The notes: generated by a model from the sequence alone, not told the origin. A DNA stretch of 64,000 nucleotides from Cordilura impudica (GCA_963682025.1 OY821521.1:191890575-191954574), one strand, 5' to 3'. Positions 1 through 10,765 are shown, counted from the stretch's first letter. Numbers and translations are program-made.

Positions 1-569
1 CTGAAGATGTTTGACAATGAAACAAAACACGAAACGTGCGTCAGCTGTTTAAACCAGTGTTGCCAAAAAGATAATAGCTAAAAAATCACCCTTTATTAAT
101 TATTAACAAAAAAAAAAAAAAAAATATGACGAATCTATAATAAAAAAAAATATTTACTAATTGAAAAGTTATAACTTTTTATACTGACATGTGCCCATTC
201 CAATCTGCTAAATAATAATTGTGAAAAATGAATTTGTTTTTGCTGTTCAAACAATACATTTAACAAATGATGATTTTTTTTCGCAAAATTTCTATTTCAG
301 TTTGTGCTTTTTTCATTTTTGATGCATAATATAATTATAAAATATGTTCCTTTTTAGATTTTTCCATTTTCCTATTGTTTTGTTTATTTTTGGTATTTCT
401 AGTTTATATGTTTTATTTTAATCAGCTGTTTATTGTTGTGGAAACAAAATCTCACTAAATGTCAAAAAAGTTATATGTAAACGGTATAGATTTTGAAATA
501 GATTTCAACTTAAATCTACTAGATTTTCCTCAGATGTAAACGCACTATTAGTTTGGCAGGTACCTGATA
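1..569. other. No gene seen
   Basis: AT-rich sequence with homopolymer A and T runs and no convincing reading frame, RNA gene or complete repeat. It forms the left flank of the mariner element; the last two bases before that element are TA. Confidence 0.6.
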
Positions 570-1780
570 CGGTGGCGGTCCCAGAACAACCCGACCTGAC
601 TTATAGAGGCGGCAGTAATTTGAAACAAATTACTTTGGTGAAAAGTGGCAACCTTATAAAACGTGCTACAAGTTTCATGGGGCCGAGTTGTTTAGTATTT
701 TCATTGGAATCGTCTAAAGTAAACGATCTCAGTGAGTTCGTAAACATGGAAAAATTTTGTCATCGTAATGCACTTTCATTTGAAAGGTCTCAGTCCTACT
801 AATATTAAAGCCGTGCTAGATTTTACTCATGGGGAGTCTGCTTCTTCGTTTACGACTATAAAATTTTGGGTGGTAGAGTTTAAACGAGGCCGTACGAGCT
901 GGCAAGACGAACACCGTAGTGGTCGACCAATGTAGTTTGCCGAGTTTTTGCATCGATCCGCAACCATGGATGAGATATGGTTCCACCACTTCACACCTGA
1001 GACAAACGAACAGGGGACAAATCGTCGCATTCGATATCGAGTAAAATCAATCAAAATTTTCCTTTTTTTGGTTTGTTAGTTAAAGAAGACGGACAATCGT
1101 CATACCTCGTTTCACATTTACTATTACTTATGGACCATAACTCGTTAGCTGCGACAGAGTAAAATTACTCTTATTATTTTATTTTTGAAAATAAAAAAAT
1201 TATTTCGATCGAAAAATTTTGGTAACGAATGCGACGGACGATTCGACCCCAGTTAAAACAGTGAACTGAAATGGAGCGAATTATGTCCAAAGAAGGCGAA
1301 GACAGTTCCATCTCCATGACGCCTGTTTTTTGGGATACGCGAGGCATAATTTTTATTAATTATCTTCAATTGAAATTAAGGAAAAAAGGCCGAATTTGGC
1401 AAAAAAAAAAAGAAAGTGTTGTTTCATCAAAACAATGCACCAGTTCAAACATCCACTATTGCGATGGCCAAAATCCATACATTAAAGTTCCAATTGGTTC
1501 ATTACGCACTTTATTCGCCAGATTTAGCTTCTCGGAATTATTTTCAATTTCTAAAGTTGAAAAAATAGCTCGGTGGTAAAAGATTAGCCAACAAAGAAGA
1601 GGTGAAGTGTGCGGTTGATGGCTGTTTTAAGGAGCCAAACAGCTCTTACCATAAACAGGGTATTGAAGTTATTGAATGTCGCTGGGAAAATGTATCGAGA
1701 TTATGTTAAGAAATAATAAAAAAAATCTTAAATTTGTTGTGTTTTCTTCATCAAGTCGGGTTGTTCTGGCACTGTCCTCA
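570..1780 (+). mobile_element. Degenerate mariner (DD34D-type) transposon
   Basis: The ends carry an imperfect terminal inverted repeat whose best-kept core is CCAGAACAACCCGAC at 581-595, mirrored at 1755-1769. Each core lies 11 bases inside the proposed end, and both ends abut TA (568-569 and 1781-1782), the usual mariner target duplication. The 1.2-kb length is normal for the family. The interior is a broken transposase on the plus strand. Superfamily assignment is firm; the exact subfamily is not determined. Confidence 0.85.
745..1715 (+). pseudogene. Mariner transposase remnant
   Basis: Successive plus-strand frames read as pieces of a mariner transposase. First comes the helix-turn-helix region, with 'FWVVEFKRGRTSWQDEHRSG' near 860-925. 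Next is the first catalytic-Asp neighbourhood, with 'ATMDEIWFHHFTPETNEQGT' at 961-1020. Then comes 'FWDTRGIIFINYL' near 1330-1370 and a C-terminal stretch ending near 1715. Stops and frameshifts are frequent, and about 1035-1250 does not match the expected protein, so that part is replaced or scrambled. The product would be a cut-and-paste transposase for the flanking inverted repeats. No function can remain. Confidence 0.85.
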
Positions 1781-2079
1781 TATATCGAAAAAAGGTGAAA
1801 AAGGTGCTCACTAAAACAGAACTATGAGTAATATACTGTAAGCTTTGATTTAAAATTCATATGCACCCCATACAAAACGCCTTAAATTTTTATGGTTTTA
1901 TTAAAATTACACGATCATCGAAGCCTGATCATGCATGTCTTATACCCTATTTGAAAGGCCTTGCATATAGAACATTCAATTAGAAAATGGTTTATATGAA
2001 GCAAATGTGTAAAATCTGGTGAAAACGAAATAACGTCCTTTTTTGTACCTTTTTGATACCCTAAATATGAAATTGATCA

Positions 2080-2472
2080 TCATCGCGATTTGCGGGTGCC
2101 CCCATGAGATCTTCCTTGTAAGTCATTTTCAACGTTCATTATTGCCAGTTGTATGAAATCGTTTAAAGAATTATTTATTATACTTAACAAAATATTTCCC
2201 GTTATGTTCCAATTATCAATTATAATTTTTCTCGATATTTTGTTATAGTCTGGTTTATTATTTAGTTGCATTATTATGGCCCTAAGTTCTAAATTCGTTA
2301 TTGCGCGAAATTTGAATTTGTGTGTTATTGGTTTTATGTTGTTAACATATTGCACTTTCTCAATCGATTCTCTTATAGATCTAATACTACTGACAAAATA
2401 ATTGTTAAAATGCCTAGCTATTTGATGGTTATCATTATATTCTATATGGTTAAATATCACATTTTTTATCAC
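2080..2472 (-). pseudogene. Non-LTR retrotransposon reverse-transcriptase fragment
   Basis: A 130-codon minus-strand frame contains 'HFNNYFVSSI' followed by a region like 'ITNLELRAIIMQLNNKPD'. This arrangement is typical of the linker before, and the start of, the reverse-transcriptase domain in Jockey/CR1-type LINEs. The catalytic YADD region is absent and no endonuclease domain is nearby, so this is a short fragment of an ORF2. It resembles in position and character the separate fragment at 57924-58250. The exact clade is uncertain. Confidence 0.55.
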
Positions 2473-2517
2473 ATTTTTTAACGATCGGATTTGTTTATCA
2501 GTTGTAATAAAAAACTA

Positions 2518-2971
2518 CTAAAGGACCCCTGCTGCTCCGCAGCATTATATTATATTAATTTTTATAATATAATACCAAAATTTGCCAAGAGAAGTTAACG
2601 TACAGTAATGCCAAAATATGCCAAGATAAGTTAACGTACAGTAAAAGTAAAGTTGATTCTCCACGTATAACTTTCCTCAAACCCAACGAATTTGCAAAGG
2701 GAAGTTAACGTACAGTAATGCCAAAATATGCAAAGATAAGTTAACGTACACCAAAAATTAAAGCTGATTCTCCACCCATAACTTTCCTCAAACCCAACGA
2801 ATTTAAGCAGTTAATAGCTCAAAAGAAGGAGCTTGATCCACTGAGTGTTCTTAGACCTATGTCAACAGCCTACGTTAATTAGAACTCTAGTTATAGAGGT
2901 TTGAGAAAAGAAAAATATTGAAAAAAATCGTGAATGCAAAGTTTATTCATAAATTCTTTTAATATATAAGA
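2518..2971 (-). mobile_element. Non-autonomous Helitron, family H2, copy 1
   Basis: Read on the minus strand it starts with TC after A, as 'TCTTATATATTAAAAGAATT'. It ends with a perfect GC-rich hairpin (TGCTGC-GGA-GCAGCA), then about ten bases and TTAG before T; other copies end in the canonical CTAG. This is the Helitron terminal signature. It has no target duplication and no Rep/helicase coding. The interior holds tandem copies of a unit containing 'GTTAACGTACAGTAA'. Sister copies are at 16064-16490 and 38873-39401. It sits at the end of the neighbouring M1 MITE. Confidence 0.85.
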
Positions 2972-3285
2972 TGTGAGTCCGATCACAGAGGAGATGTGTA
3001 AACATCTATTTATACATCAATTAAAATGAAACAGTAAGCACCATCTATGTATAGCAAGCAATTGCTATGGTTGTTATACTTGATGGTTGCAGTTGTTTGC
3101 TATACTTTCATGGCACTTTCTGTTGGTTGTTGAATCAGCTAAGTAAATGTAAATCATAATCTTTGCACCAATACACTTAAATATACCCCACACCGATTTT
3201 CCCTTACGCTGTTTTTGTGATTGTATTGTGAAATAGATTTTTACCCTCCTGAGCGCATAGATGTTTACACATCAAAAACGTAATT
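2972..3285 (-). mobile_element. MITE family M1, copy A
   Basis: About 300 bp matching, in opposite orientation, the sequence at 19958-20268. Both contain the palindromic motif AGATGTGTAAACATCT near one end and its mirror near the other. Homology is lost outside the palindromes on the right. On the left, the Helitron at 2518-2971 interrupts the end of the element. No coding capacity; superfamily not assigned. Confidence 0.7.
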
Positions 3286-3423
3286 GACAGAAAATTACGC
3301 AATGCCAGTTCTGGTAATTTGTAATCTGTCACTGAATATGACATAGTGAAAAGCAGCCATTATAGTATTTAGTTGGAATTCTACTTAAATTCGTATCAAA
3401 AAATTTACCTTCAATAAAAGTTT

Positions 3424-4298
3424 TTATACCCCGCACAACACTGTGCAGAGGGTATATATCAGTTTGTCATTCCGTTTGTAACGCATTGAAAAATGAATTT
3501 GTGACCTCATAAAGTATACTAGCAGATTCCAGCCCTCGAAATACGAGTGCAAATTCTAGGAAATTTTATTTTTTCATTAAATAAAGACCCTAAAGGTATG
3601 CTAATCAATTATAGCCAATTCACAAATCAATACAAAAAACAAACTCATTTTTATTACAAACACATTAACAAATTTAATAAACACACACATAGCATATGTA
3701 TAATTTAATGTATGTAGTAACTTTAAATGCAATTTACTCAAAATAAAGGAAAAAATTTAAAAATCTGTAAATCTGCAAACCGGCTAAAAAGAAATACCTT
3801 TCAAATAATATACATTTGGTCAAAATCGGGATAAAACGGTAGAACAAAACATCGGTCACAAGAAATCTCCTAGCCTATTATTATTATAGATATATTCTTG
3901 TTACTTATAATAACTCGAGCGATGTCCGTCTGTCCGTCCGTCCGTCTGTCTGCTGAAATTACGCTTATTTTTAAAATAAAAACATTTACCTGGGTAAACC
4001 TAGGACAATATTGTTTGTGATTATTTTGAGCAGGTTGGTATTTCAATGGGATAAATCGGGTTCCATTGTGCCAAGATATAACCTAAAATATGGAGACATC
4101 TCTCAAAAAAATGCTGAAAATTCAGTGTGTTTGCTTTAATAATAAAATATTAAGTTAATTGTTTACTTTTTCAAATATTTTGTTTATATTTGTTATAAAT
4201 AATAGTTATAAGTGACATAAGCTCAGATATTAATGTAAACGTAAAATCTAGGTGGAGGGTCTCATATATTCGGCATAGCCGAATTTAACACTTACTTG
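3424..4298 (+). mobile_element. INE-1/DINE-1-like (Helentron-type) element, copy A
   Basis: Starts with TTATACCCCGC and a short mirrored GAGGGTATAT. It carries the conserved 'TTTGTCATTCCGTTTGTAAC' block and the 'GATGTCCGTCTGTCCGTC' core. It ends with the hairpin ATTCGGC-ATA-GCCGAAT, then TTAACACTTACTTG. This layout is the known INE-1/DINE-1 architecture of flies. It is non-coding and depends on proteins from elsewhere. It is split by a Helitron at 3519-3890 and is joined head-to-tail to the next copy at 4299. Confidence 0.85.
3519..3890 (-). mobile_element. Non-autonomous Helitron, family H1, inside DINE-1
   Basis: On the minus strand it begins TCTATAATA and ends with an imperfect hairpin (GCACTCG...CGAGGGC), a ten-base spacer and CTAG. 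Removing 3519-3890 restores 'CATAAAGTATATATATTCTT', identical to the uninterrupted DINE-1 copy at 4384-4403. The boundaries are therefore exact and insertion was between A and T without duplication. No protein is encoded. Confidence 0.92.
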
Positions 4299-4854
4299 TT
4301 ATACCCTCCACACGTCAGTGGCAGAGTGTATATATAGGTTTGTCATTCCGTTTGTAACGCATCGAAAAACTAATTTCCGACCCCATAAAGTATATATATT
4401 CTTGATCCTTATCACAGCTCGAGTCGATATAGCGATGTCCGTCTGTCCGTCTGTCTGTTGAAATCACGCTCATTCACAAAAAAAGCAATCTTACTGGATA
4501 AGGCTACAATAATATCATTTGCCATAATTCCCAGCAGGTTGGTATTGAAAATTGGCTTAATCGGGCATTATTGTGATTAGATACGAGCAAAAATATGTAG
4601 ATAACTCTAAAAAAAAACATAAAAGCCAGTGTGTTTGTTGTAACAGTTTCGTGGTTGAACATTCTAATTGTACAACAACATAAAAAAATGTCACAAAAAA
4701 ATTATGAATATACGTATATTAACAATACCAAGAACACAATAACATAGCTCATGTTAGTAGTATTGCCACATATTTTTTTTATCGTTATCACGTTATAATA
4801 AAAAAAATCGCCAATATGAAAGAGAAAATGAAAACGAAAAATGAAAAATGGAAA

Positions 4855-5310
4855 ATGCAAAATGTAAAATGTAAAATGTAAAATGTAAAATGTAAAATGT
4901 AAAATGTAAAATGTAAAATGTAAAATGTAAAATGTAAAATGTAAAATGTAAAATGTAAAATGTAAAATGTAAAATGTAAAATGTAAAATGTAAAATGTAA
5001 AATGTAAAATGTAAAATGTAAAATGTAAAATGTAAAATGTAAAATGTAAAATGTAAAATGTAAAATGTAAAATGTAAAATGTAAAATGTAAAATGTAAAA
5101 TGTAAAATGTAAAATGTAAAATGTAAAATGTAAAATGTAAAATGTAAAATGTAAAATGTAAAATGTAAAATGTAAAATGTAATGTAAAATGTAAAATGTA
5201 AAATGTAATATGTAAAATGTAAAATGTAAAATGTAAAATGTAAAATTTAAAATGTAAAATGTAAAATGTACTATGTAAAATGTAAAATTTAAAATGTAAA
5301 ATAAAAATGT
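4855..5310. repeat. Heptamer tandem array (AAAATGT)n
   Basis: About 450 bp of nearly perfect 7-bp repeats, pure from about 4860 to 5180 and then with scattered deletions and substitutions. It lies inside DINE-1 copy B. Confidence 0.97.
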
Positions 5311-6466
5311 AAAATGAAAAAAGAAAATTGAAAAATAAAAAATTAAAAATGGAAAATGAAAAATGGAAAATAGAAAATGAAAAATGGAGAATGGAAAATG
5401 AAAAATGGAAAATGAAAAACGGAAAATGAAAAATGAAAAATGGAAAATAGAAAATGAAAAATGGAGAATGAAAAATGGAAAGTGGAAAATGGAAAATTAA
5501 AAATTAAAAATGAAAAATGGAAAATGAAAATTGAAAAATTAAAAATGGAAAATGAAAAATGGAAAATGAAATATGAAGAATGGAAAATGAAAATTGAAAA
5601 ATGGGAAATGGAAAATTGAAAATGGAAAATGAAAATTAAAACATGGAAAATGGAATATGAGAATTGAAAAATGGAAAATTGAAAAATGAAGAATGGAAAA
5701 TGGAAAATGAAAATAGAAAAATGAAAAATGGAAAATGAAAAACGTAAAATGAAAAATGGAAAATGAAAATTGAAAAATGAAAAACGGAAAATGGAAAATG
5801 AAAAATGGAAAAGGAAAAATAAAAAATTAAAAATGGAAAATGAAAACTGAAAAATGAAAATTGAAAAATGGAAAATGAAAAATTAAAAATTAAAATTGAA
5901 AATTGAACAATTAAAAATGGAAATTGGAAAATGAAAAATGGAACATGAAAATTGAAAAATGAAAAATTAAAAATGGAAAATGGAAAACGCAAAATGGAAA
6001 ATGAAAATTAAAAAATGGAAAATGAAAATTGAAAAATTAAAAATTGAAAATGAAAACTGGAAAATGAAAATTGAAAAATGGAAAATTGAAAAATGGAAAA
6101 TGAAAATTGAATATTGAAAATTGAAAAATTTAAAATGGGAAATGAAAAATTAAAAATGGAAATTGGAAAATGAAAATTGAAAAATGAATAATGAAAAATG
6201 GAAAACACAAAAATTAAAAATTAAATATTAAAAATTAAAAATTAATAATTAAAAATTAAAAATTAAAAACTAAAAACTAAAAACTAAAAATTAAAAATTA
6301 AAATTAAAAATTAAAAATTTAAAATTTAAAATTTAAAATTTAAAATTTAAAATTTAAAATTTAAAATTTAAAATTAAAAATTAAAAATTAAAAATTAAAA
6401 ATTAAAATTTAAAAATTAAAAATTAAAAATTAAAAATCAAAAATTAAAAATTAAAGACTCAGGTGG
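5311..6466. repeat. Degenerate GAAAAATGGAAAAT-type and AATTAAAA-type array
   Basis: The array continues from the heptamer block with units such as GAAAAATG and GGAAAATG, drifting to TTAAAAA units after about 6190. The minus-strand frames it opens encode only F/I/S/H-rich repeats and are not genes. Confidence 0.9.
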
Positions 6467-6666
6467 AGGGTATCAAAAAATTCGGCACAGCCGAATTTAA
6501 CATTTACTTGTTTTTTTATTATCTTCATTTTGTTATTCATTGTATAGTCAAATGTTTTTCCCAAGAAATTAAATGCATTAATGCATTTTCCCAACTTATT
6601 GTTAACAAATTACTAACATGTGAAAATTTCACTTGAAAGTAATTTAATTTTAAATACAATCATACT

Positions 6667-6951
6667 TTATTCAATTTGAAAATCATAAATTACATCTTGT
6701 TTTATTTTACTACCTGCTATGTAATACTCCTCGTGTGTTTCTAAGTTTATTTTTAGTAGCTTACAAAAATTATTACACGCAATTTTCCAATTTCCATATT
6801 GGAATTTCCTGTATATTGAACATAAAACGATCGGAATTTTGGTACCAAAAAAAATGTTTGAAAAAATATAAATAAATCTCCTTAGAAATTGTGTGTAAGA
6901 ATAATTTTTTTTCAATTCATAAGTAAACTTTCGTTTTCTTTGTGTTAACAA
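6667..6951 (-). CDS. Unrecognised 94-codon open frame
   Basis: A basic 94-residue frame opening with MLTQRKRKFTYELKKNYSYT. It has no recognisable domain, no signal peptide and no neighbouring frame suggesting an exon. Its base composition matches the surrounding non-coding DNA. It could be a chance frame or an eroded fragment of a mobile element. Confidence 0.1.
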   Translation of the reverse strand: MLTQRKRKFTYELKKNYSYTQFLRRFIYIFSNIFFGTKIPIVLCSIYRKFQYGNWKIACNNFCKLLKINLETHEEYYIAGSKIKQDVIYDFQIE

Positions 6952-7989
6952 AGTTATGGAAATTTTATTGCTTAATAATTTTATATTGAACTATTGAAAT
7001 TTAGTTATTTGTAGGAAGTAAAGTATCACTTTATGTATTCATTTAGTTTATATTTGTTAATAAATATATCGACGAAATTGCTTTTGTTTAAATATTCGTT
7101 TTAATTGCTTTTTTTCTTTTCTTTTCTGATGAAACTGGTTTTGTTTATTTTAATGTTATTTTTTTTTTTTTTTTTGTATTATTTGTTAATTTTGTAAAAA
7201 TTTTGAAAATTGTTTAATTTTTGCATCACATTTTTATGAACTTAAAAAAAGTTCAGTTTCTTTGTTGAAATATTTTTAAAAATTTTTTTTTAATGTTTAT
7301 TTTTTTATTATTGCTACCAACTCAAATTTAGTGTTTATATTTGAATTTGGTTTACTTATCACTCAATGCCTTTTCATTATATTTACGTGTATGGGGCATG
7401 GGTCTTCCATAAATTCCAGGTTAATATTTCTATATTGGTAATACCTCATGCTAAGAATTACTAAATACAAAATATTTTAACAGAAAAAGAAACAAACAAA
7501 AAATTAAATGCAAATTCTAAACACGTTGTTTGTTATTCTTCCTAAGTGTATTTGTTTACGAGGCGATATACTTATTGTGGCAAAAATTGTTAAGGAATGT
7601 GGCATTTGTATAAATAAATGTATGTATGTATATTAAAAAAAAAATAAAAAAAATATTTGATTTTATTAAATGAAAGTAATGGCTTTAACAATCGTAGGCA
7701 TCCTTCCTTCCCGCAAAAACAATTTCTAATGTAATATAAAATGGAAATTATTTTAATTTATTTATAATTTAATTCATAGACAAATTGAGAATCTTAGTAC
7801 ATATGTATTTATTATTAATGATGTCATAGTTTGAAGTAATATTTTCTAAATAATAAAATTATAAATTTTCTACTAATCCAACCATTCCGTATATGGCGAT
7901 TTTATCCCAACTTTTTAAGACCTATTAAAACCCGATTTAAACTGTTAACACATTCTCAAAAAAATAATATGATTTGTTTGGTTCGAGAT
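6952..7989. other. No gene seen
   Basis: AT-rich sequence with long T and A runs (for example near 7150-7175). No recognisable repeat, RNA gene or coding signal. Confidence 0.6.
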
Positions 7990-8699
7990 AATGTATACAC
8001 TACGTCTCATAACTTTAGCACACTTTAAAATCTTTTTTTTAACTAGTGATAAAAATTTATTGAAACACCCTGTATAAAACAACGAAATTTATAGAAAACT
8101 TTCTTACTTCCTCTACTTCTTCTCACCTCATTTTTTGCTCTTAAATTTTGCTCTTTGAAAAGAACCATTAAAAATTGTAAATTTATTGCATATTTGCATC
8201 TCTTTTTAAACTTCTTCTTTTAACTCATACTCTCTCTCTCTCTCTGTCTTTCTGTCTGCTATGGGGCATTCCCCCTCATCCAATTGATTTGAAACTTGAC
8301 CCATAGTCTTGCGGTGACTATAGATTAATTTTGGGGTAGTCACACATAGTCACGCACAGTCACGGAGTGATTGAAAACCCATTTCCCCTTATCCGATCGA
8401 TCTGAAATTTGGTCGATAGACTTACTGTGAAAAAAGATTAACTTACTTTGATATAGTCACGCATAGTCACACACAGTCACGGAGAGATTAAAACCTCACT
8501 TCCCCTAATCCAATCGATCTGAAACTTTGTCCATAGACTTGTTGTGGCCAAAGATTAATTTTAAAATAGTCACGCAAAGTCACCCACAGGCCATGGAGAG
8601 ATTCAAAACTCATATGCATAAGGAAAGAAAGAATTTTAATAAAAACTTTGTTTCTATGGGTAGATTATTCGTTTCATAACTATAGCACATTTTAGTAAA
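7990..8699 (+). mobile_element. Tc1-like element 5' end (family E), split by a MITE
   Basis: 7998-8205 begins with a terminal repeat containing 'TCTCATAACTTTAGCACACT'. It matches, in reverse, the right end of the Tc1-like copy at 12215-13106. A second direct repeat of the motif lies at 8668-8694 ('TTTCATAACTATAGCACATT'), consistent with the IR/DR ends of many Tc1-like elements. MITE M2 (8207-8645) separates the two. The Helitron at 8700 cuts off the rest. No coding sequence remains. Confidence 0.6.
8207..8645 (-). mobile_element. MITE family M2, copy A, with internal tandem repeats
   Basis: A non-coding element with about three imperfect copies of a unit of roughly 115 bp. Each has 'AGTCACGCACAGTCACGGAG'-like text followed by a CCAATCGATCTGAAACTT-like block. 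The inverse copy is at 28018-28446, where the ends form an inverted repeat TTTTATTAAAACTCTTTCTT. A CT-rich run lies near the left end. The superfamily is unknown. Confidence 0.7.
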
Positions 8700-8936
8700 C
8701 TAGCAGATTCCAGCGCTCGAAATTCGAGTGCAATTTCTAGGAAGGTTTATTTTTCAACTTAGCCAATTCACAAACCAACCGGTCCGATTAAGAATACAGT
8801 GCAGTTATGATTTTTTGAAATATATGCTTTCTTCTTCTTTACCACGCACCATTGAACACTTTTATGGTTTATTATTATTGTGAATGAAGATAACAAACAC
8901 ATTAACAAATTAAATAAAACACACATGGCATATGTA

Positions 8937-10240
8937 AAGGGTCCGCCAAATAACTTTTTTTTTTGAGAAAATGCTATAAAAAAAACTACTGAATATTATC
9001 TCAAATTTCTTTTTTTATTTGAAAGTACCATCCTTCCGGTTAATAAGGGAAAAAAATTTCATTCAAATGGCTGCCTCGGCTGGCCATGCAGTAACCTACA
9101 CGATCGGTCCAATTTTTAAGCACATTATCGATTGTGTGCAGCTGTATTTCACCAATGGCTTCACGAATATTGTCCTTTAAAGCGTCAATTATCTCTTTCT
9201 TGTTGGCGTAACACTTATCTTTGAGGGCACCCCACAAATAATAGTCCAAACGGTGTCAAATCGCAGCTCCGAGGTGGCCAAACGACATCAGCTCTGCGGC
9301 TGATAATGCGATCTTCAAAAACAGGGCGCAAAACATCGAGTGTAGCTTCGGCTGTGTGGCACGTAGCGCCGTCCTGTTGAAACCAAATGTTGCCAATATC
9401 CTCCTCTTCAATTTTTGTGAACAAAAATTCGTTCAACATGGCCCGGTAACGATCGCCATTGACTGTAATGGCCACTCCTTGCTCATTTTCGAAGAAAATG
9501 GCCCAATTATGCCTCTGGACCAAAATCCGCACCAAACAGTGACTCGTTTTGGGTGTATCGGCTTTTCAATGTATGCGTGCGGGTTTTCTGTGCCCCAAAT
9601 GCGACAATTTTGCTTGTTTACGTACCCGCCGAGATCAAAATGAGCTTCATCTGAAAAGATGATTTTTTTTTGGCAAAATCGGCATCTTCTGTAAGTTGAT
9701 CGCAGGCCCACTTAGCGAAGCGAAAACGCATTGGATGGTCAGTTGGCTTCAACTCCTGAACCAATTGGACTTTGTATGGCGTCATACCAAGGTCTTTATG
9801 CAAAATTCGTCTTAATGATGCCTCCGAAATGTTCAATTCTAGAGAACGACGGTGAATTGATGTTGATGGCGCTTCACGCACACTTTCTGCCACAGCAGCA
9901 ATATTCTCGGGTGTACGCATTGTTTTTTGCTTTTCACGCTTTGGTTTATCGATGAGGATGCCAGTTTCTTTCACTTTTTTCACAAGACAACGAACATACG
10001 GAGCTGACGGTGCTACTCTTCTTCCAAAATTCGTACGCAATTTTCGCACACATTCTGCAACATTACCATGATTTTCAAAGTAATGTCGCAATATTTCCCA
10101 GCGTTGTTCAAGCGTATACCCAACCATATTCGTTCAGCGGAAGGATAAAACTAATTATCTGTCAAATCAGACATGAGCTAAGTGTTACCATTCACGAAAT
10201 AAGCACTAGTTGAAAAAAAAACGTTAGATGGCGGACCCTT
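8937..10240 (-). mobile_element. DD41D mariner-like transposon (rosa-type)
   Basis: 1304 bp with terminal inverted repeats AAGGGTCCGCCA, extended by a T- or A-run. It is flanked by TA at 8935-8936 and 10241-10242. The host is the H1 Helitron, whose sequence is continuous once the element and one TA are removed. Length, TA target and inverted repeats fit the IS630/Tc1/mariner superfamily. The encoded protein has catalytic spacing of 41 residues between the second and third Asp, the signature of the DD41D group first described from tephritid fruit flies. Few lesions suggest a recent insertion. Confidence 0.93.
9040..10127 (-). pseudogene. DD41D mariner transposase, frameshifted
   Basis: Reading down the minus strand from ATG at 10127: a helix-turn-helix region (MVGYTLEQRWEILRHYFENH), then a second recognition domain ('SLELNISEASLRRILHKDLG'). 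Next are the first catalytic Asp in 'FSDEAHFDLGGYVN', 'TVWCGFWSRGIIGPF', the second Asp in 'WFQQDGATCHT', and the third Asp in 'LTP-DYYLWG'. Three frame changes break the roughly 360-codon frame: near 9665 in a homopolymer, near 9500, and near 9250 just before the third Asp. No in-frame nonsense codons are seen within the used segments. The protein would cut and paste elements with the flanking inverted repeats; as read here it cannot be made. Assembly errors in homopolymers could account for one shift. Confidence 0.9.
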
Positions 10241-10438
10241 TATAATTTTATGTATGTGTTAGTAGCAACTTTAAATGCAATTTACTCAAAATAAAGGAAA
10301 AAATTAAAAAATTTGTAAATCTGCAAAAGGGCTAAAAAGAAATACCTTTTAAATGATATACATTTCATCAAAATCGGGATAAAATGGTAGAACAAAACAT
10401 GGGTCACAAGAAATCGTCTAACCTATTAATATTATAGA

Positions 10439-10764
10439 TACTCTCAAATTTAAGTTTTTCTTTTTTTTTTTTTTTTTTTTAAAGAATTAGTAATGAGTTA
10501 TACCTCGGTAATGCCGAATGCACTCAAATATTCGGGTTTCCTGAGAATTTACTATGTTTTTAAGGTATGTCCTACCTTTTAATACCACAAAAATATCGTT
10601 TTTTTTAAAGTGCTGTAACTCAGTCGTTTTTCAATTTATCAACTTTGGGTTTTTTACGTAAAAGTAGACGTAATTTTCTAACTTTTTCCTTACTTGTGTA
10701 TGTTTCTATTTATTTTATCCTCCCCTCCCAGAGCGATGAAAAGGGGTACGTAAAAATGAGGAGG
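10439..10764. other. No gene seen
   Basis: AT-rich DNA with a long T-run near 10458-10480. Nothing recognisable. Confidence 0.5.
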
Positions 10765-10765
10765 C

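Larger units (their letters stand above)
4299..6510 (+). mobile_element. INE-1/DINE-1-like element, copy B, with expanded satellite
   Basis: Head-to-tail neighbour of copy A. It begins TTATACCCTCC, has 'TTTGTCATTCCGTTTGTAAC' and the 'GATGTCCGTCTGTCCGTCTG' core near 4432. It ends with the hairpin TTCGGC-ACA-GCCGAA near 6481-6494 and CATTTACTTG. Between the core and the 3' end lies about 1.6 kb of tandem repeat (4855-6466), so the element is well over twice the length of copy A without its Helitron. Long open frames on the minus strand here are repeat artefacts. Confidence 0.85.
8700..10438 (-). mobile_element. Non-autonomous Helitron H1, split by a mariner
   Basis: Starts on the plus strand with CTAGCAGATTCCAGC and the CACTCGAA/TTCGAGTG hairpin, and ends at ATTATAGA before T, so it lies on the minus strand. 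Removing the DD41D mariner (8937-10240 plus one TA) restores the H1 interior seen at 59517-59884. It also contains about 100 bp (8778-8885) absent from other H1 copies but similar to 51527-51612. Confidence 0.88.

Noticed and set aside
4432..4462. CRISPR-like short repeated GTCCGTCTG units
   Set aside because: These are the internal core of DINE-1-type elements found throughout the window; there are no spacers and the genome is eukaryotic.
5636..6208. Long minus-strand frames rich in F, I, S and H
   Set aside because: They are translations of the GAAAAATGGAAAAT repeat array and have no non-repetitive content.
9356..10213. Plus-strand frames across the DD41D mariner
   Set aside because: Antisense shadows of a recognisable transposase.
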